Of a stretch of 64,000 bases of DNA, positions 1 to 8,521 are shown piece by piece. The stretch covers positions 1 to 64,000 of the IMG/VR virus record IMGVR_UViG_3300022752_000048, one strand, 5' to 3'. The position numbers were made by a program, and so were the translations under genes. Below the pieces are notes generated by a model. That model was not told the DNA's origin and searched no databases. It was given only the letters and a program-made list of their open reading frames with translations. The first letter of the stretch is position 1. The number at the start of each line of letters is the position of its first letter. The stretch comes from a virus.

Positions 1-2724
1 AGCGGGAATTTTCTTAAGTTCAGTGGGTAAAACTTCTGTACCTTTTAATTGGCCTAATAGACCAGTAAGTTGAAGCTGTTCATCGGCTGAAACCTTTTTT
101 TCTTTAAAATATTTACTTGGATCAACACTCTGAGTAAAGAGAGCTTTGTGCTTTTCCATCAACTTTGTTTCAGTTGCTGAAATATTTAGATCTTTATACT
201 GCTGTAATTGATCTATATTTAATACACCTTCGGAGATTTTATCAAAAAAAGTCGCCCGTGCATTTTTTGCTCCAGCTAACGCGGCAGCGGTATTGGCCGT
301 AGCCCGAGTCTGTTCAGCAGCATTTTTTCTATCCGCAGATTTTACTGCATCGTCATTAGAGGCACTTCCACCAAGATTAAGGTTTGATCTAGTACCTTTT
401 ATGATATCTTCGACCATTACGCCGCTAGAACCGGCTATTCTTCTGGCCTCTGATTTTACATTTTCTATTTCTTTAGCCGACATTCCCTTTGTCGTGCCAA
501 ACTTTTCTCTAAACTCTTTTAGAGTCATCATTACTAATGCAGAAACCATGGAATCTCGTAAGTCGTCCATGGCCTTGCCAGAGAATAGACCGGCTTTTTC
601 ACGTCCTACTGATTCGAGTAATTCTCGAACAGGCAGGGGCGCATTTGTATCTATTTTTCCAGTTTTGGAGAATTTTTTTGCGTAATCTCCAAGTACCTGA
701 AAGTCTTTTGTACCGAATTTTTCCCCTAAAATATTTAATGCAACGTCTTTATCTTTAATGTCTACTTTGTCCAAAAACGCTGCTATGTTTTCGCGTGTAT
801 ACGTTTTAACCCCGATGTTTTTATTTCTTACTTCATCAGCCTGTCCATAACTACGCTGCATGCGTTCAAAGTCTACTAATTGACCACCACCCGCTTGTTG
901 CATATTTGCTACAAGCTTAGAGACCATATCAATATCACCAGTTTTCATTTGCGCGGCAACATTTGCCACGTTTTGCACAAACGCTTGGCCTAATTCACTA
1001 TTATCCATTCCAACAGCAACTGCTCGACCGAGAACTTCTTCTAGCTTTTTAATGTTTCCTTCGACAGAAACACCGCCAGAAATTCTTCCTAAAAGAGCAG
1101 CCTGCCCTAATAATTGCTGTTCGTTTCCACGACCACTAACTGCCATGCGGCGAACACGTTCAAGAGAAGCAGCATCGGAAGCTTTAATTCCTCCAGCGCC
1201 AGCACCACCAACGGCGCTTAATAAAGTCATTATAGACTCGCTTGCCTCGGTACCTACAGTTACCCCCATCCTTCCTAAAACATTTGCAAACTGCTTCTTT
1301 TCGGGAGCGCGGAGCTGTTCGGCAGTGCGAATCATCGCGCCTTCTTGGTCATATGCTGGAGCTGTAACTTCTTTTGCAGATTCTTCAAGAACGTCAAAGA
1401 AACGCCCAGATTTTGTTGCACCCATACGCGGATTAACAGAACCAAGATATTTATTAAGATTATTAATATTTACGGTTTCGTTTTGAAGAACCGCGTTTTC
1501 CATCTTGCTAATTTGCTCAGTAAGAGTTTTAGTATCAAACGCAGTTCTATTTTTAAGGTATAGATCGCCTAGCATGCCACCAAATAAATCTTTAGTCATG
1601 CTTTGGCGCATTAAGATATTATTACCTGGCGCGTTAGCTGCAACATCAGCAGCAGCGGTTAAGCCACCGGCCAAAACAGATGCAACTGCGCCACCACCAC
1701 CACCAGAAGTAAAACCTTCTAATAAGTTTTTTGGATTAAAACCTTTATCAAATATTACCGTTTTGGCAATATCTTTTAATTCTCTTTGAGTTTCGGCAAT
1801 ATCAATTGCCTGTTTATTTTCCGTCGCTAATTTATCAATCCGACCGACTAAATTAGATGTTGCGGCGGTAGAAGACAAACCGGGAGAACGTAAAACTAAA
1901 GCTTCTGCGCTATAATCTTGAAAATTTCTTAAAAATCTTTTCTGTTGGAAACCGCTCAAGCGAGCCATATTTGCATAGGTATCAGTGGCTGCGGTAGCCA
2001 TTTCTGACTGATAATTTAAATATGCATCAATACCAGAATTAATTAAAGATCCAGCAGTTTGTAATCCAAGGCCAGTCAATCCCCCACGAAGACCTTTACG
2101 AGGTTTTGTGCCAAGGTTTTCAATAACATCTCCTAAACCACCTCCGCCACCACCATCTCCTCCGCCTCCGGCTCCACCGGCACCTGATCGTGATGGATTA
2201 GATAAATTTGTGTTAAGTTTTTCAACGGCTTGAGTTAATTTATCAGTAGAGCTGGCTAATCTGTCTTGTTTTTGTATAAACAAAGCTGATTGTGGTGCGT
2301 TTGCAATTTGGCTACGATCAAACACCCCGCTTCCAAACGTGCCTTGTGTTTGCATCAATGGTCGTTGAATAACCCCCATTCCTTGATGTGATGGTGAATA
2401 TTGACTTAAATTAGAAAGCCCTGTGTTGAATCTAGCTGCCTGATTCTGAGATTGAGCATACGAAGTATTATAAATAGATGGTTTGTTTTGTTCACCAATT
2501 ACAGAATAAATAGAATGAGGCTGCCCAAATGCTGGTGAATTTGATATTTTTGATGAAGCTGTTTGCGCAGAGGTTTTAATTTGATTGGGCGGAATTACAC
2601 TATTTTGAAGCTTATTAATATTTTCAGTTTGAACAATTTGTGTGCGATTTTTTGCAGAGGCGAGCTTTGCAGCATTCTCCATATCACGCCGGACTTGATT
2701 AAAACCGCCTTTGTTCTTGCCCAT
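1..2724 (-). CDS. Probable tail tape measure protein (partial, C-terminus outside window)
   Basis: The frame is open from an ATG at 2724 to the window edge, giving the first 908 residues. The start (MGKNKGGFNQ) lies 12 bp below the preceding gene. The first ~170 residues are Gln/Asn/Ser-rich and look disordered. A Gly-rich linker (nt ~2115-2190) follows, then a long Ala/Lys/Glu-rich, mostly helical region with short hydrophobic Gly/Ala stretches. Length, helical composition and position just downstream of tube-like genes and two small ORFs in the usual chaperone place all fit a tape measure, which sets tail length and is threaded through the tube. No peptidase or lysozyme domain is visible in the part shown. 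The call rests on context and composition, not on a sequence signature; another large virion protein is possible. Confidence 0.6.
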   Translation of the reverse strand, partial: MGKNKGGFNQVRRDMENAAKLASAKNRTQIVQTENINKLQNSVIPPNQIKTSAQTASSKISNSPAFGQPHSIYSVIGEQNKPSIYNTSYAQSQNQAARFNTGLSNLSQYSPSHQGMGVIQRPLMQTQGTFGSGVFDRSQIANAPQSALFIQKQDRLASSTDKLTQAVEKLNTNLSNPSRSGAGGAGGGGDGGGGGGLGDVIENLGTKPRKGLRGGLTGLGLQTAGSLINSGIDAYLNYQSEMATAATDTYANMARLSGFQQKRFLRNFQDYSAEALVLRSPGLSSTAATSNLVGRIDKLATENKQAIDIAETQRELKDIAKTVIFDKGFNPKNLLEGFTSGGGGGAVASVLAGGLTAAADVAANAPGNNILMRQSMTKDLFGGMLGDLYLKNRTAFDTKTLTEQISKMENAVLQNETVNINNLNKYLGSVNPRMGATKSGRFFDVLEESAKEVTAPAYDQEGAMIRTAEQLRAPEKKQFANVLGRMGVTVGTEASESIMTLLSAVGGAGAGGIKASDAASLERVRRMAVSGRGNEQQLLGQAALLGRISGGVSVEGNIKKLEEVLGRAVAVGMDNSELGQAFVQNVANVAAQMKTGDIDMVSKLVANMQQAGGGQLVDFERMQRSYGQADEVRNKNIGVKTYTRENIAAFLDKVDIKDKDVALNILGEKFGTKDFQVLGDYAKKFSKTGKIDTNAPLPVRELLESVGREKAGLFSGKAMDDLRDSMVSALVMMTLKEFREKFGTTKGMSAKEIENVKSEARRIAGSSGVMVEDIIKGTRSNLNLGGSASNDDAVKSADRKNAAEQTRATANTAAALAGAKNARATFFDKISEGVLNIDQLQQYKDLNISATETKLMEKHKALFTQSVDPSKYFKEKKVSADEQLQLTGLLGQLKGTEVLPTELKKIPA

Positions 2725-2736
2725 TCATAGTCTCTT

Positions 2737-3078
2737 TTATTTATCTAAAGCTTCCATATGCTCGTTTTGAGCGGCTTCTAAACCTTCCCTTATGGCAACA
2801 ATCGGATTTAAATCAACTAAATCCCAGATTTTCTCTTTAGAAAACCACTCAGGACATTTTTCGCACAACGTAGTTAGTTCACAGATTGCTTTTGTGATCT
2901 GTTGTGTTTCAAAATCAGAATCGTTTCCTAAATTGCGCCTACTAAATTCTACCGCAATTTGTTGGCGGTCTTTTAGAGTGGGAAAAAGCTTCAAAACAAA
3001 ACTTCCCCCGTAAACTTGCCCGCTGAATTCACCTTTTACGTTTACATCAAACACAGCTTTTCCGTTTACGACTGGCAT
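2737..3078 (-). CDS. Small protein in tail-assembly-chaperone position
   Basis: 113 aa, no family recognised. The N-terminal half reads as beta strands (VNGKAVFDVNV, YGGSFVLKLFP); the C-terminal half is helical and holds a Cys pair (CEKC). It starts 2 bp after the stop of the upstream 126-aa gene and lies in the -1 frame relative to it, with its own AAAGGA ribosome-binding site inside the end of that gene. Two small ORFs between tube and tape measure are, in many tailed phages, assembly chaperones for the tape measure, sometimes joined by a -1 frameshift. That role is inferred from position only. Confidence 0.5.
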   Translation of the reverse strand: MPVVNGKAVFDVNVKGEFSGQVYGGSFVLKLFPTLKDRQQIAVEFSRRNLGNDSDFETQQITKAICELTTLCEKCPEWFSKEKIWDLVDLNPIVAIREGLEAAQNEHMEALDK

Positions 3079-3080
3079 AA

Positions 3081-3461
3081 TTATTTTCCTTTCTTTTCCA
3101 ATTCATCTAACGACCAATTTACATCATTTTCAAACATTTTGTCCATAGCGACCTGTTCTTCGTCGGAAAACTCTTGTTCAAACAAACTAGCTAATTCTTT
3201 AGCTGATTCGCGCACTATGGATGCTGAATCAACTTTTTTCTCAGGCGTAGTCAGATAATAATATTCAAAAAATAGTTCTTCAACTGTATATTCATCAAAT
3301 ATTGAAGATTTTGAGGGCACTTTATAATAATCGGCCAGCCAAAAACGGACAAAATTTACAGAATCTTCAAACGAAGAAATTTCGGCGTATTTTAACGCCG
3401 AAGCTTTTTTTCTTATTTTTTCTATATTGCTATCTATTACTAGATCGCTATCGTGAATCAT
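3081..3461 (-). CDS. Small acidic protein in tail-assembly-chaperone position
   Basis: 126 aa, acidic and helical, no family recognised. The ATG overlaps the stop of the upstream 335-aa gene (ATGA type), so translation is probably coupled. The gene ends in an A-rich run (codons AAG AAA GGA AAA, then TAA) immediately before the next gene, which is in the -1 frame. A slip of the last Lys-tRNA from AAA back onto AAA would read through into it. By position between tail-tube-like genes and the probable tape measure this is a candidate first tail assembly chaperone. Confidence 0.5.
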   Translation of the reverse strand: MIHDSDLVIDSNIEKIRKKASALKYAEISSFEDSVNFVRFWLADYYKVPSKSSIFDEYTVEELFFEYYYLTTPEKKVDSASIVRESAKELASLFEQEFSDEEQVAMDKMFENDVNWSLDELEKKGK

Positions 3462-4465
3462 AAAAATGAACCAGTTGAGTTTCTTAAAAATGAGCCCGCA
3501 ACTGAAGGAAACCTATTTAGGTTATTAGCAATTTTTCCAACCTTTGACACTACTCCGGTAATAGAAGCTGTGTTTACTTCTTTAAGATCGGTATCAAATC
3601 GATTGATATCTTTTTGAGTACCAAATTCTGCGTTTGCATCTAAAAGATTCCAACATTTTAAAATAATTGTATAATTAATTAAATATGGGGTGTTGGCATT
3701 TTGTTGAAACTGTGCAGATCTTGGAACACACCGGTAAGTTGTATTTGATTTATAATCAGAAAAATATAATTCCAGAGCTGAGTCTTCAGATCTCTCTCTT
3801 TGATAAATTAAAAAAAATTGCCGCAAAGCCTGAGACCACGCCCATCCGTTTGTAAATGCAGTGTTTGGAATATCAATTTTTTTGAACGGATTCATTTTTT
3901 CAAGCCAATTTTCTGTGTCCCCTGATGTCGGATTAAACAATTGAGTTAACGCCCCTTTTGAAGGGGTATTAACAGAGCTTGGCGCATCTTGGTATGGCAA
4001 TGAAGTTTCTTGCTCGGTAAAAGAGAGAGAAATCAAATCTGATACATTATTTCGCAATTGAGATAAGATTTTACCCGCAAATGTATTTGTTCTTGTAATT
4101 TCATCTAACATTTTTCTTTGATTAATTGTTAAATCTTGTTCAACCCCATTTCCCAAAAATGGACTATTAATTGATAAACCAGTAGTACCTACTAAAGTTA
4201 TCATACTAAAAACAGGTTTGTTAATTTCTTCAACAACCCCACCAATTGTGGCATGAGCCTCTGCAGTTGACATATCTTGAATAGTATAGTTTTGTGGCGG
4301 AATGGGTAGGAAAAACCGACATTGTAATTCACGATTTTTTCTAACTTCAAATACAAATGGATATGTTTTATACCAATTAGAAGGATCTATACTATAGAAC
4401 AAATAACTATTAAATCCAGTAAACCCAAGGGCACCACCGCCCTCTCCTTCAAAAGCGTTTGCCAT
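3458..4465 (-). CDS. Tail or baseplate structural protein, unknown
   Basis: 335 aa. The N-terminal third contains a beta-rich segment with the pattern FFLPIPPQNY followed by GGVVEE, reminiscent of hub or DNA-circularisation-type tail proteins that load the tube, but the resemblance is weak. The middle is Ser/Thr-rich and polar, and residues ~210-280 are again beta-rich (LELYFSDYKSNTTYRCVPR). It lies between a tube-like gene (8 bp upstream) and the chaperone-position ORFs, inside one tightly spaced minus-strand tail operon. A tail-completion, tail-terminator or tube-initiator role is plausible; none can be chosen from sequence alone. Confidence 0.5.
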   Translation of the reverse strand: MANAFEGEGGGALGFTGFNSYLFYSIDPSNWYKTYPFVFEVRKNRELQCRFFLPIPPQNYTIQDMSTAEAHATIGGVVEEINKPVFSMITLVGTTGLSINSPFLGNGVEQDLTINQRKMLDEITRTNTFAGKILSQLRNNVSDLISLSFTEQETSLPYQDAPSSVNTPSKGALTQLFNPTSGDTENWLEKMNPFKKIDIPNTAFTNGWAWSQALRQFFLIYQRERSEDSALELYFSDYKSNTTYRCVPRSAQFQQNANTPYLINYTIILKCWNLLDANAEFGTQKDINRFDTDLKEVNTASITGVVSKVGKIANNLNRFPSVAGSFLRNSTGSFL

Positions 4466-4472
4466 ATAAATC

Positions 4473-5096
4473 TCACTTAAATATTGAAGAAACTTTTTTT
4501 ACTAAAGAATTCTGTGTAAATTTCTTTTTGATTAAACTATCAACGCTGTCAGCAGCGTCTTCCGGAGAATAATCTTGTTTAACGTTTTCTCGCCAATAAT
4601 ATCCAACAAAGGACGCACCTTCCACTGACATTTGCCCAGCTTGAATATTTGCTTGGATATCTGTAAACATGCCTTTTGCATAAAATTGCAAATTACCTAA
4701 TTTATCTCTAATCTCAATAGATACGTAAGGTTGATGCAAATAAGACTGAATTGTCGAGTATAAAGAATCTGATCCTAAAGATCTATTTGGGTCAACAATT
4801 CTTCTTAAGTTAGCTTTTATAGACATTTGTCCTGGAACAATCTCCCACGGTAAATATTGATCAATTGTTCTTATTTCTGTTACACTAGCTGTAACAGAAT
4901 AACTTACATCTAATGCAGCACCAATCGTTTTTCCATTAACCAAAAGTTTTGCTCTGGCACCAGAGCCGTAATTAGGAAAATTAGGAGATGGTTTACCATC
5001 AAGAAGAGCATTAGTCTCGGCTTTTCTGCGTTCATTTGCAACGTCAAGATCCCCAAGCAAAGCATTTTTAAATTGATTTTCTTGAAAGATGCCCAT
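4473..5096 (-). CDS. Tail-tube-like protein, paralogue 1
   Basis: 207 aa. Residues ~45-110 follow the layout of two other proteins nearby (6532-7065 and 5862-6515): a strand ending in a beta turn (VNGKTIGAALDVSYS), then EIRTIDQY, then a Pro-Gly turn (VPGQMSIKANLRR). A later segment, FTDIQANIQAGQMSVEGASF, corresponds to the DCR...PG.LL.E.V.F block of the relatives. This beta-sandwich layout with a late loop is what tube proteins of contractile tails look like. It is the most diverged of the three and adds a Lys-rich C-terminus, so it may be a tube cap, initiator or terminator rather than the main tube subunit. Confidence 0.5.
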   Translation of the reverse strand: MGIFQENQFKNALLGDLDVANERRKAETNALLDGKPSPNFPNYGSGARAKLLVNGKTIGAALDVSYSVTASVTEIRTIDQYLPWEIVPGQMSIKANLRRIVDPNRSLGSDSLYSTIQSYLHQPYVSIEIRDKLGNLQFYAKGMFTDIQANIQAGQMSVEGASFVGYYWRENVKQDYSPEDAADSVDSLIKKKFTQNSLVKKVSSIFK

Positions 5097-5151
5097 ATAT
5101 ATATTGTCTCCGTATTAATAAAATCGTACCATGTATCAAAGAGGAAAATAC

Positions 5152-5865
5152 ATGATTTACGCTGATTTTCATGACGTATATTTTAATCTTTTGGAAGAAC
5201 TTTATAGCCGACCACAATATGTTTCTGCGCCACGGGGCCAAAAGATACACGAACTTGTCGGTAAACAGTTTGTCATTAATCCTAATCTTGGGATAAAACT
5301 GGATTGGACAAAGACTGGCCTACCAGAACGCCAACCAATCTACGATAATTACTGTAAAAAAGAACTTGATTGGTATCTAAGCGGTAATCTTAGGGCAGAT
5401 TCTGCACCCGCCAAATTCTGGCAAACAATTGCCGACGAAAATGGAATTATTACTAGCAACTATGGATACCTTACCTTGTTTGCCAAGAAGTACCCCACCA
5501 GTGGGGGGGAGTGGCTTACTGGTTATGAATTTGTGGTAAAAACTCTTAAAAAGGACAGGGATAGTCGCCAAGCAATTATGCATTACGGCGAATCAAAAAA
5601 TTTTTGGGAAGGGAATAAGGATACGCCATGTTGCGCTAATAATCAGTTTATTATTCGTAATGACGAACTAGTTTGTATTATTAATTTTCGCAGTTGGGAT
5701 ATATTCTTGGGTGTGCCATACGACATTGAATTTATGCACTATCTACAAACTAAAATTGCAGATCAATTAAACGTAAAAACCGGCACTATTATTTGTAATG
5801 CCGGTAGTTTACATCTATACGAACGAGACTTCGAGAAAGCTAAAAAGGCGCTGCGGAAAGATTAA
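5152..5865 (+). CDS. Thymidylate-synthase-family deoxypyrimidine (hydroxy)methylase
   Basis: 237 aa from the ATG at 5152, which follows GAGGAAAATAC; an in-frame ATG at 5131 lies upstream of that site and is less likely. Family landmarks are all present: KKELDWYLSGNL near residue 70, DRDSRQA (136-141), catalytic Cys in KDTPC (C160), RSWD (180-183), GVPYD (187-191) and GSLHLY (219-224, H221 and Y223). In thymidylate synthase the residue after PF/PY is an Asn that reads the uracil ring. Here it is Asp191, the substitution known from T4 dCMP hydroxymethylase. The enzyme probably makes a 5-hydroxymethyl (or methyl) dCMP or dUMP for the virus's DNA. It is the only plus-strand gene in a minus-strand tail operon, and its stop overlaps the next convergent gene by 4 bp. 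Confidence 0.85.
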   Translation: MIYADFHDVYFNLLEELYSRPQYVSAPRGQKIHELVGKQFVINPNLGIKLDWTKTGLPERQPIYDNYCKKELDWYLSGNLRADSAPAKFWQTIADENGIITSNYGYLTLFAKKYPTSGGEWLTGYEFVVKTLKKDRDSRQAIMHYGESKNFWEGNKDTPCCANNQFIIRNDELVCIINFRSWDIFLGVPYDIEFMHYLQTKIADQLNVKTGTIICNAGSLHLYERDFEKAKKALRKD

Positions 5866-6515
5866 AGATCATTAACCTTAACACTAGAAGCTTCAACAGG
5901 TTTACCAGCTTTTTTACGAATAGCGATAAGTCCTTGGAATTCTACCGATTCTGTGAGCAGAGCCCCAGGCGAGATACTAGCGCTAGCGCCAGAAAGTCGG
6001 CAATCTTTAATTTCCATAAACACTGTTTCGTCCCCTTGAACCCAATCCTTATCTTTCTTAACAGATGGAACTTTCATTTTGATAGTAATGTCAAACGATT
6101 TAGACAAAAGAATGGTACGAGGATCAAGATGCTTAGCAAGCTCTGAACTGCCAGTTAATGCACCAGTGCCTTGTTCGGAAGTTGTAGAATTAGCAATAAC
6201 GGCATCTTTGGCAAGACCTTTTAGGTCACCGACCTCTTCTTTCGTTCTAACTAGAGAATTTGGCATTTTGGTGGCCGCACTCACATTTTCTTTACGGACT
6301 GCCTCGGTAAGAAGGCGAATAACTTGAAAAGAACCAGTAACAGGCATCATAGCCATTGGTTCAATTGATTCTAGTTCAAATTGACCAAGAACACGAATCT
6401 CTTGAAGACTAATACCAACATTTAGGCTTAGGCCAACTGCATACGCAATTTTGGCGCTGTCAACCTCAATTGTACAGAGAGGCGCAGAAGCAAATAATGG
6501 AAGTTTGTTGGACAT
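5862..6515 (-). CDS. Tail-tube-like protein, paralogue 2
   Basis: 217 aa. Shares with the next gene upstream (6532-7065) the order: strand plus LSLNVGISLQEIRVLGQ, the block LESIEPM...VTGSFQVIR, a long polar insert, RTILLSKSFDITI, and the closing block KDCRLSG...SPGALLTESVEF. The two are clearly paralogues of one beta-sandwich fold and lie 16 bp apart. Two or more tube-type genes in a myovirus can be the main tube subunit plus an initiator or decorated variant. The polar insert (~residues 75-125) is longer here than in the neighbour. Its stop overlaps the stop of the convergent TS-family gene. Confidence 0.6.
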   Translation of the reverse strand: MSNKLPLFASAPLCTIEVDSAKIAYAVGLSLNVGISLQEIRVLGQFELESIEPMAMMPVTGSFQVIRLLTEAVRKENVSAATKMPNSLVRTKEEVGDLKGLAKDAVIANSTTSEQGTGALTGSSELAKHLDPRTILLSKSFDITIKMKVPSVKKDKDWVQGDETVFMEIKDCRLSGASASISPGALLTESVEFQGLIAIRKKAGKPVEASSVKVNDL

Positions 6516-6531
6516 GTTATCCTCTCTTTAA

Positions 6532-7065
6532 TTAGTCAATGGCTTTTGCGATTCGGTCTTCAATCCTTCGACAAAGGAATGAAACGTTCTCTACCAAAAG
6601 CTCACCGGGAACAAAGTTAAAATTATAATTTTGAATGCGACAATCTTTTAAAACAAATAGAAGAGTTCCTTCTACTTGTCCTTCGTCTGCTTTTTTCTCG
6701 TAGACTTCAATGTCAAAAGTTGTTGACAATAAAAGTTTTTGAGGATTAAATGCGGTGTCGCTAACAATAGAGTTGCCTATAAGATCTGGCTTAGATGCTG
6801 TCTCTGCCATATTGTCAGGAAGCGTGTTTTTGTCATTTTTACGTTTTTCCAGCATATCATCGGTCCAACGCAAAATCTGCATAGAGCCACTAGCGGCAAA
6901 GCTGGTAGGCTCTAAAGCTAGTACATCGTATGCACCAACACCCATTACTGCTGTATGGGCTACGTTTCTTTGGAATGAAAGGCTTTGTGCAAATGCTACT
7001 CGAATATCACCAATTCGAATAACAAGGTTTGCGCCTGTTAAAAACGATGGAATTTGTCCAGCCAT
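6532..7065 (-). CDS. Tail-tube-like protein, paralogue 3 (possible main tube subunit)
   Basis: 177 aa, the shortest of the three paralogues, so the best candidate for the main tube protein. Landmarks: IRIGDIRVAFAQSLSF near residue 15, YDVLALEP, ASGSMQILRW, QKLLLSTTFDIEVYE, and KDCRIQN...VPGELLVENVSF at the end, each matching the same block in 5862-6515. It follows a 49-bp gap after the upstream fibre gene, one of the longer gaps in this block, with AGGAGCTGTC directly before the ATG, a strong ribosome-binding site that fits high expression. Confidence 0.6.
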   Translation of the reverse strand: MAGQIPSFLTGANLVIRIGDIRVAFAQSLSFQRNVAHTAVMGVGAYDVLALEPTSFAASGSMQILRWTDDMLEKRKNDKNTLPDNMAETASKPDLIGNSIVSDTAFNPQKLLLSTTFDIEVYEKKADEGQVEGTLLFVLKDCRIQNYNFNFVPGELLVENVSFLCRRIEDRIAKAID

Positions 7066-7114
7066 GACAGCTCCTAATAAGTTCTAATACATTATATTAC
7101 ATAAATCTACAGCA

Positions 7115-8224
7115 TCATTGAATTGTATAACAGCCTGACAATGCAGGAATGCCTTTTGTTCCACTACCAGTAAATGCGGTTCCGTTTGCATCTTTTGAAA
7201 ATGTCATTGTTCCGTCTGTTCCAATGATAACCCGTCCAACTGTCAAAACGCCATTGTCTTTTACAATATGCGGTAAAGTTACTGCTGCCGTTGGCCTTAA
7301 CCAAAGAGGAAGTCCGGTCAAAGTCATGGTCGTCGCGTTGCTGGTTCCTTCTAGTGCAACGTTGGAAGAAAAAACAACCATAGAGCCGACGCGTACATAT
7401 GAAAAAGAGGCAGACAGAGAAGAAGAGCAGCCTGTTAAGTTGCCTGTAAAAGTTCCTTGGCCAAAAAATGTAAGAGCTGTGTTTTGAGCATTATACGCAT
7501 AGCTCGAATCTGAAAAAGTTAAAGATTTACTTGTAATAGCGGTGGATGCTGTAATATTGGGAACAGCTAATGTGCTACTAATATTCAATGCTGAAAAATA
7601 ACCCGTTCCCCAGCTAGAAGCCAAGCTTCCGATATTATATGTATTATTTGCAGCCGGAAGAACGCTTGTGTTTATAGATCCGGTTATTGAAACGTTTGAA
7701 CTAAAAGTCGCAGTTCCACTAACTGATAAACTCGATAAACTTGTAGTTCCAGAAAGAGATATGCTTGAAGGAAAGGAAACAGATCCACTAACAATTAAAG
7801 AGTTGGCAGTTACAGCGCCCGATGATGAAATGCTACCCGCTGTAACTGTTGTTGCATTAAGAGTTGAAAAATACCCAGTTCCCCATCTAACTGAAGAACT
7901 GCCAAAATCTCTAGCGTTAGAGTCTGGAACAACAGATGAATTAATACTTCCGGTAATTGCCACAGTAGAACTAAATGTCGCCGCACTGGAAACATTCAAA
8001 ACACTCAAATTAGTAGTATTGGATATTGTATTAACAGCGCCAGAAAGTGTAATAGTGCCTGTTACGGTTAAAGATCCGCCAACTGTTAGATTACGACCAA
8101 CCGAAGCATCTTTGCCAGACGGAATTGTGAAGCCTTGGGGCAAGATGACGGCAGTGCCATCGGAGACAATTCCAATTGGCGCATTAACTGGATCTAATTT
8201 TGTTGCGCCGTATATTTTTGCCAT
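7115..8224 (-). CDS. Tail fibre protein with repeat shaft
   Basis: 369 aa, very rich in Ser, Thr, Val and Gly with almost no charge, as in trimeric beta-structured fibres. The shaft holds two copies of a ~100-residue unit: ATFSS.V.ITGSIN, V.P..N...GS....WGTGYF, each followed by a Ser/Val-rich stretch. The same P..N.Y.LGS..RW pattern builds the 1234-aa fibre at 25613-29317. The C-terminal ~130 residues are different (TGNLTGCSSSLSASFSYVRV onward) and probably form the tip. The start overlaps the stop of the 98-aa gene (ATG/TAA contact). Probably a side or short fibre; the binding partner is unknown. Confidence 0.7.
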   Translation of the reverse strand: MAKIYGATKLDPVNAPIGIVSDGTAVILPQGFTIPSGKDASVGRNLTVGGSLTVTGTITLSGAVNTISNTTNLSVLNVSSAATFSSTVAITGSINSSVVPDSNARDFGSSSVRWGTGYFSTLNATTVTAGSISSSGAVTANSLIVSGSVSFPSSISLSGTTSLSSLSVSGTATFSSNVSITGSINTSVLPAANNTYNIGSLASSWGTGYFSALNISSTLAVPNITASTAITSKSLTFSDSSYAYNAQNTALTFFGQGTFTGNLTGCSSSLSASFSYVRVGSMVVFSSNVALEGTSNATTMTLTGLPLWLRPTAAVTLPHIVKDNGVLTVGRVIIGTDGTMTFSKDANGTAFTGSGTKGIPALSGCYTIQ

Positions 8225-8520
8225 TACACAACATCTCCAGTGCCATAAATATCACCAGAACCATAAATATCTGAATCTTCAGTATAAATGGTGCCTATAA
8301 CATTATAGTCCGCGTTTACTTGGAGATTATTAGATAAATGGACTTGATTAGCATTTAAAACAAACGGGGATGCAGATGGGTTTAATACATCGATATAATA
8401 AAAAGCATCGTCGGTATAGTCGACAATAACTATACCGGAGGTAATATCAAATTCGACGGGATCTGTGATAATCGCCGAATATCGTAATGACTGCACGCTT
8501 ACTCGTTGATAATTAGCCAT
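8224..8520 (-). CDS. Small fibre-locus protein, unknown
   Basis: 98 aa, beta-rich, no family recognised. It ends in a short Gly/Asp/Tyr repeat (DIYGSGDIYGTGDVV). The first half (residues 10-60) alternates hydrophobic and polar residues like a beta-sandwich with an aromatic patch (DDAFYYIDVLNPS). It lies between the AAA+ ATPase gene (1 bp gap) and the 369-aa fibre (overlap), so the three are translated together. It may be a fibre adaptor or a small virion decoration protein; this is inferred from neighbours only. Confidence 0.5.
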   Translation of the reverse strand: MANYQRVSVQSLRYSAIITDPVEFDITSGIVIVDYTDDAFYYIDVLNPSASPFVLNANQVHLSNNLQVNADYNVIGTIYTEDSDIYGSGDIYGTGDVV

Positions 8521-8521
8521 A

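Noticed and set aside
293-1789. Several plus-strand ORFs within 293-1789
   Set aside because: They are antisense to the continuous tape-measure frame and have the biased composition expected of a shadow (Ser/Pro/Leu-rich), with no ribosome-binding sites.
5068-5250. 60-codon minus-strand ORF upstream of the tube-like gene
   Set aside because: It overlaps the well-supported TS-family gene on the other strand and has no ribosome-binding site or recognisable sequence.
7091-7096. TATAAT box upstream of the tube-like gene at 6532-7065
   Set aside because: Perfect -10 hexamer on the minus strand but no -35 match at the right spacing and no TG extension; in such AT-rich DNA it is likely chance.
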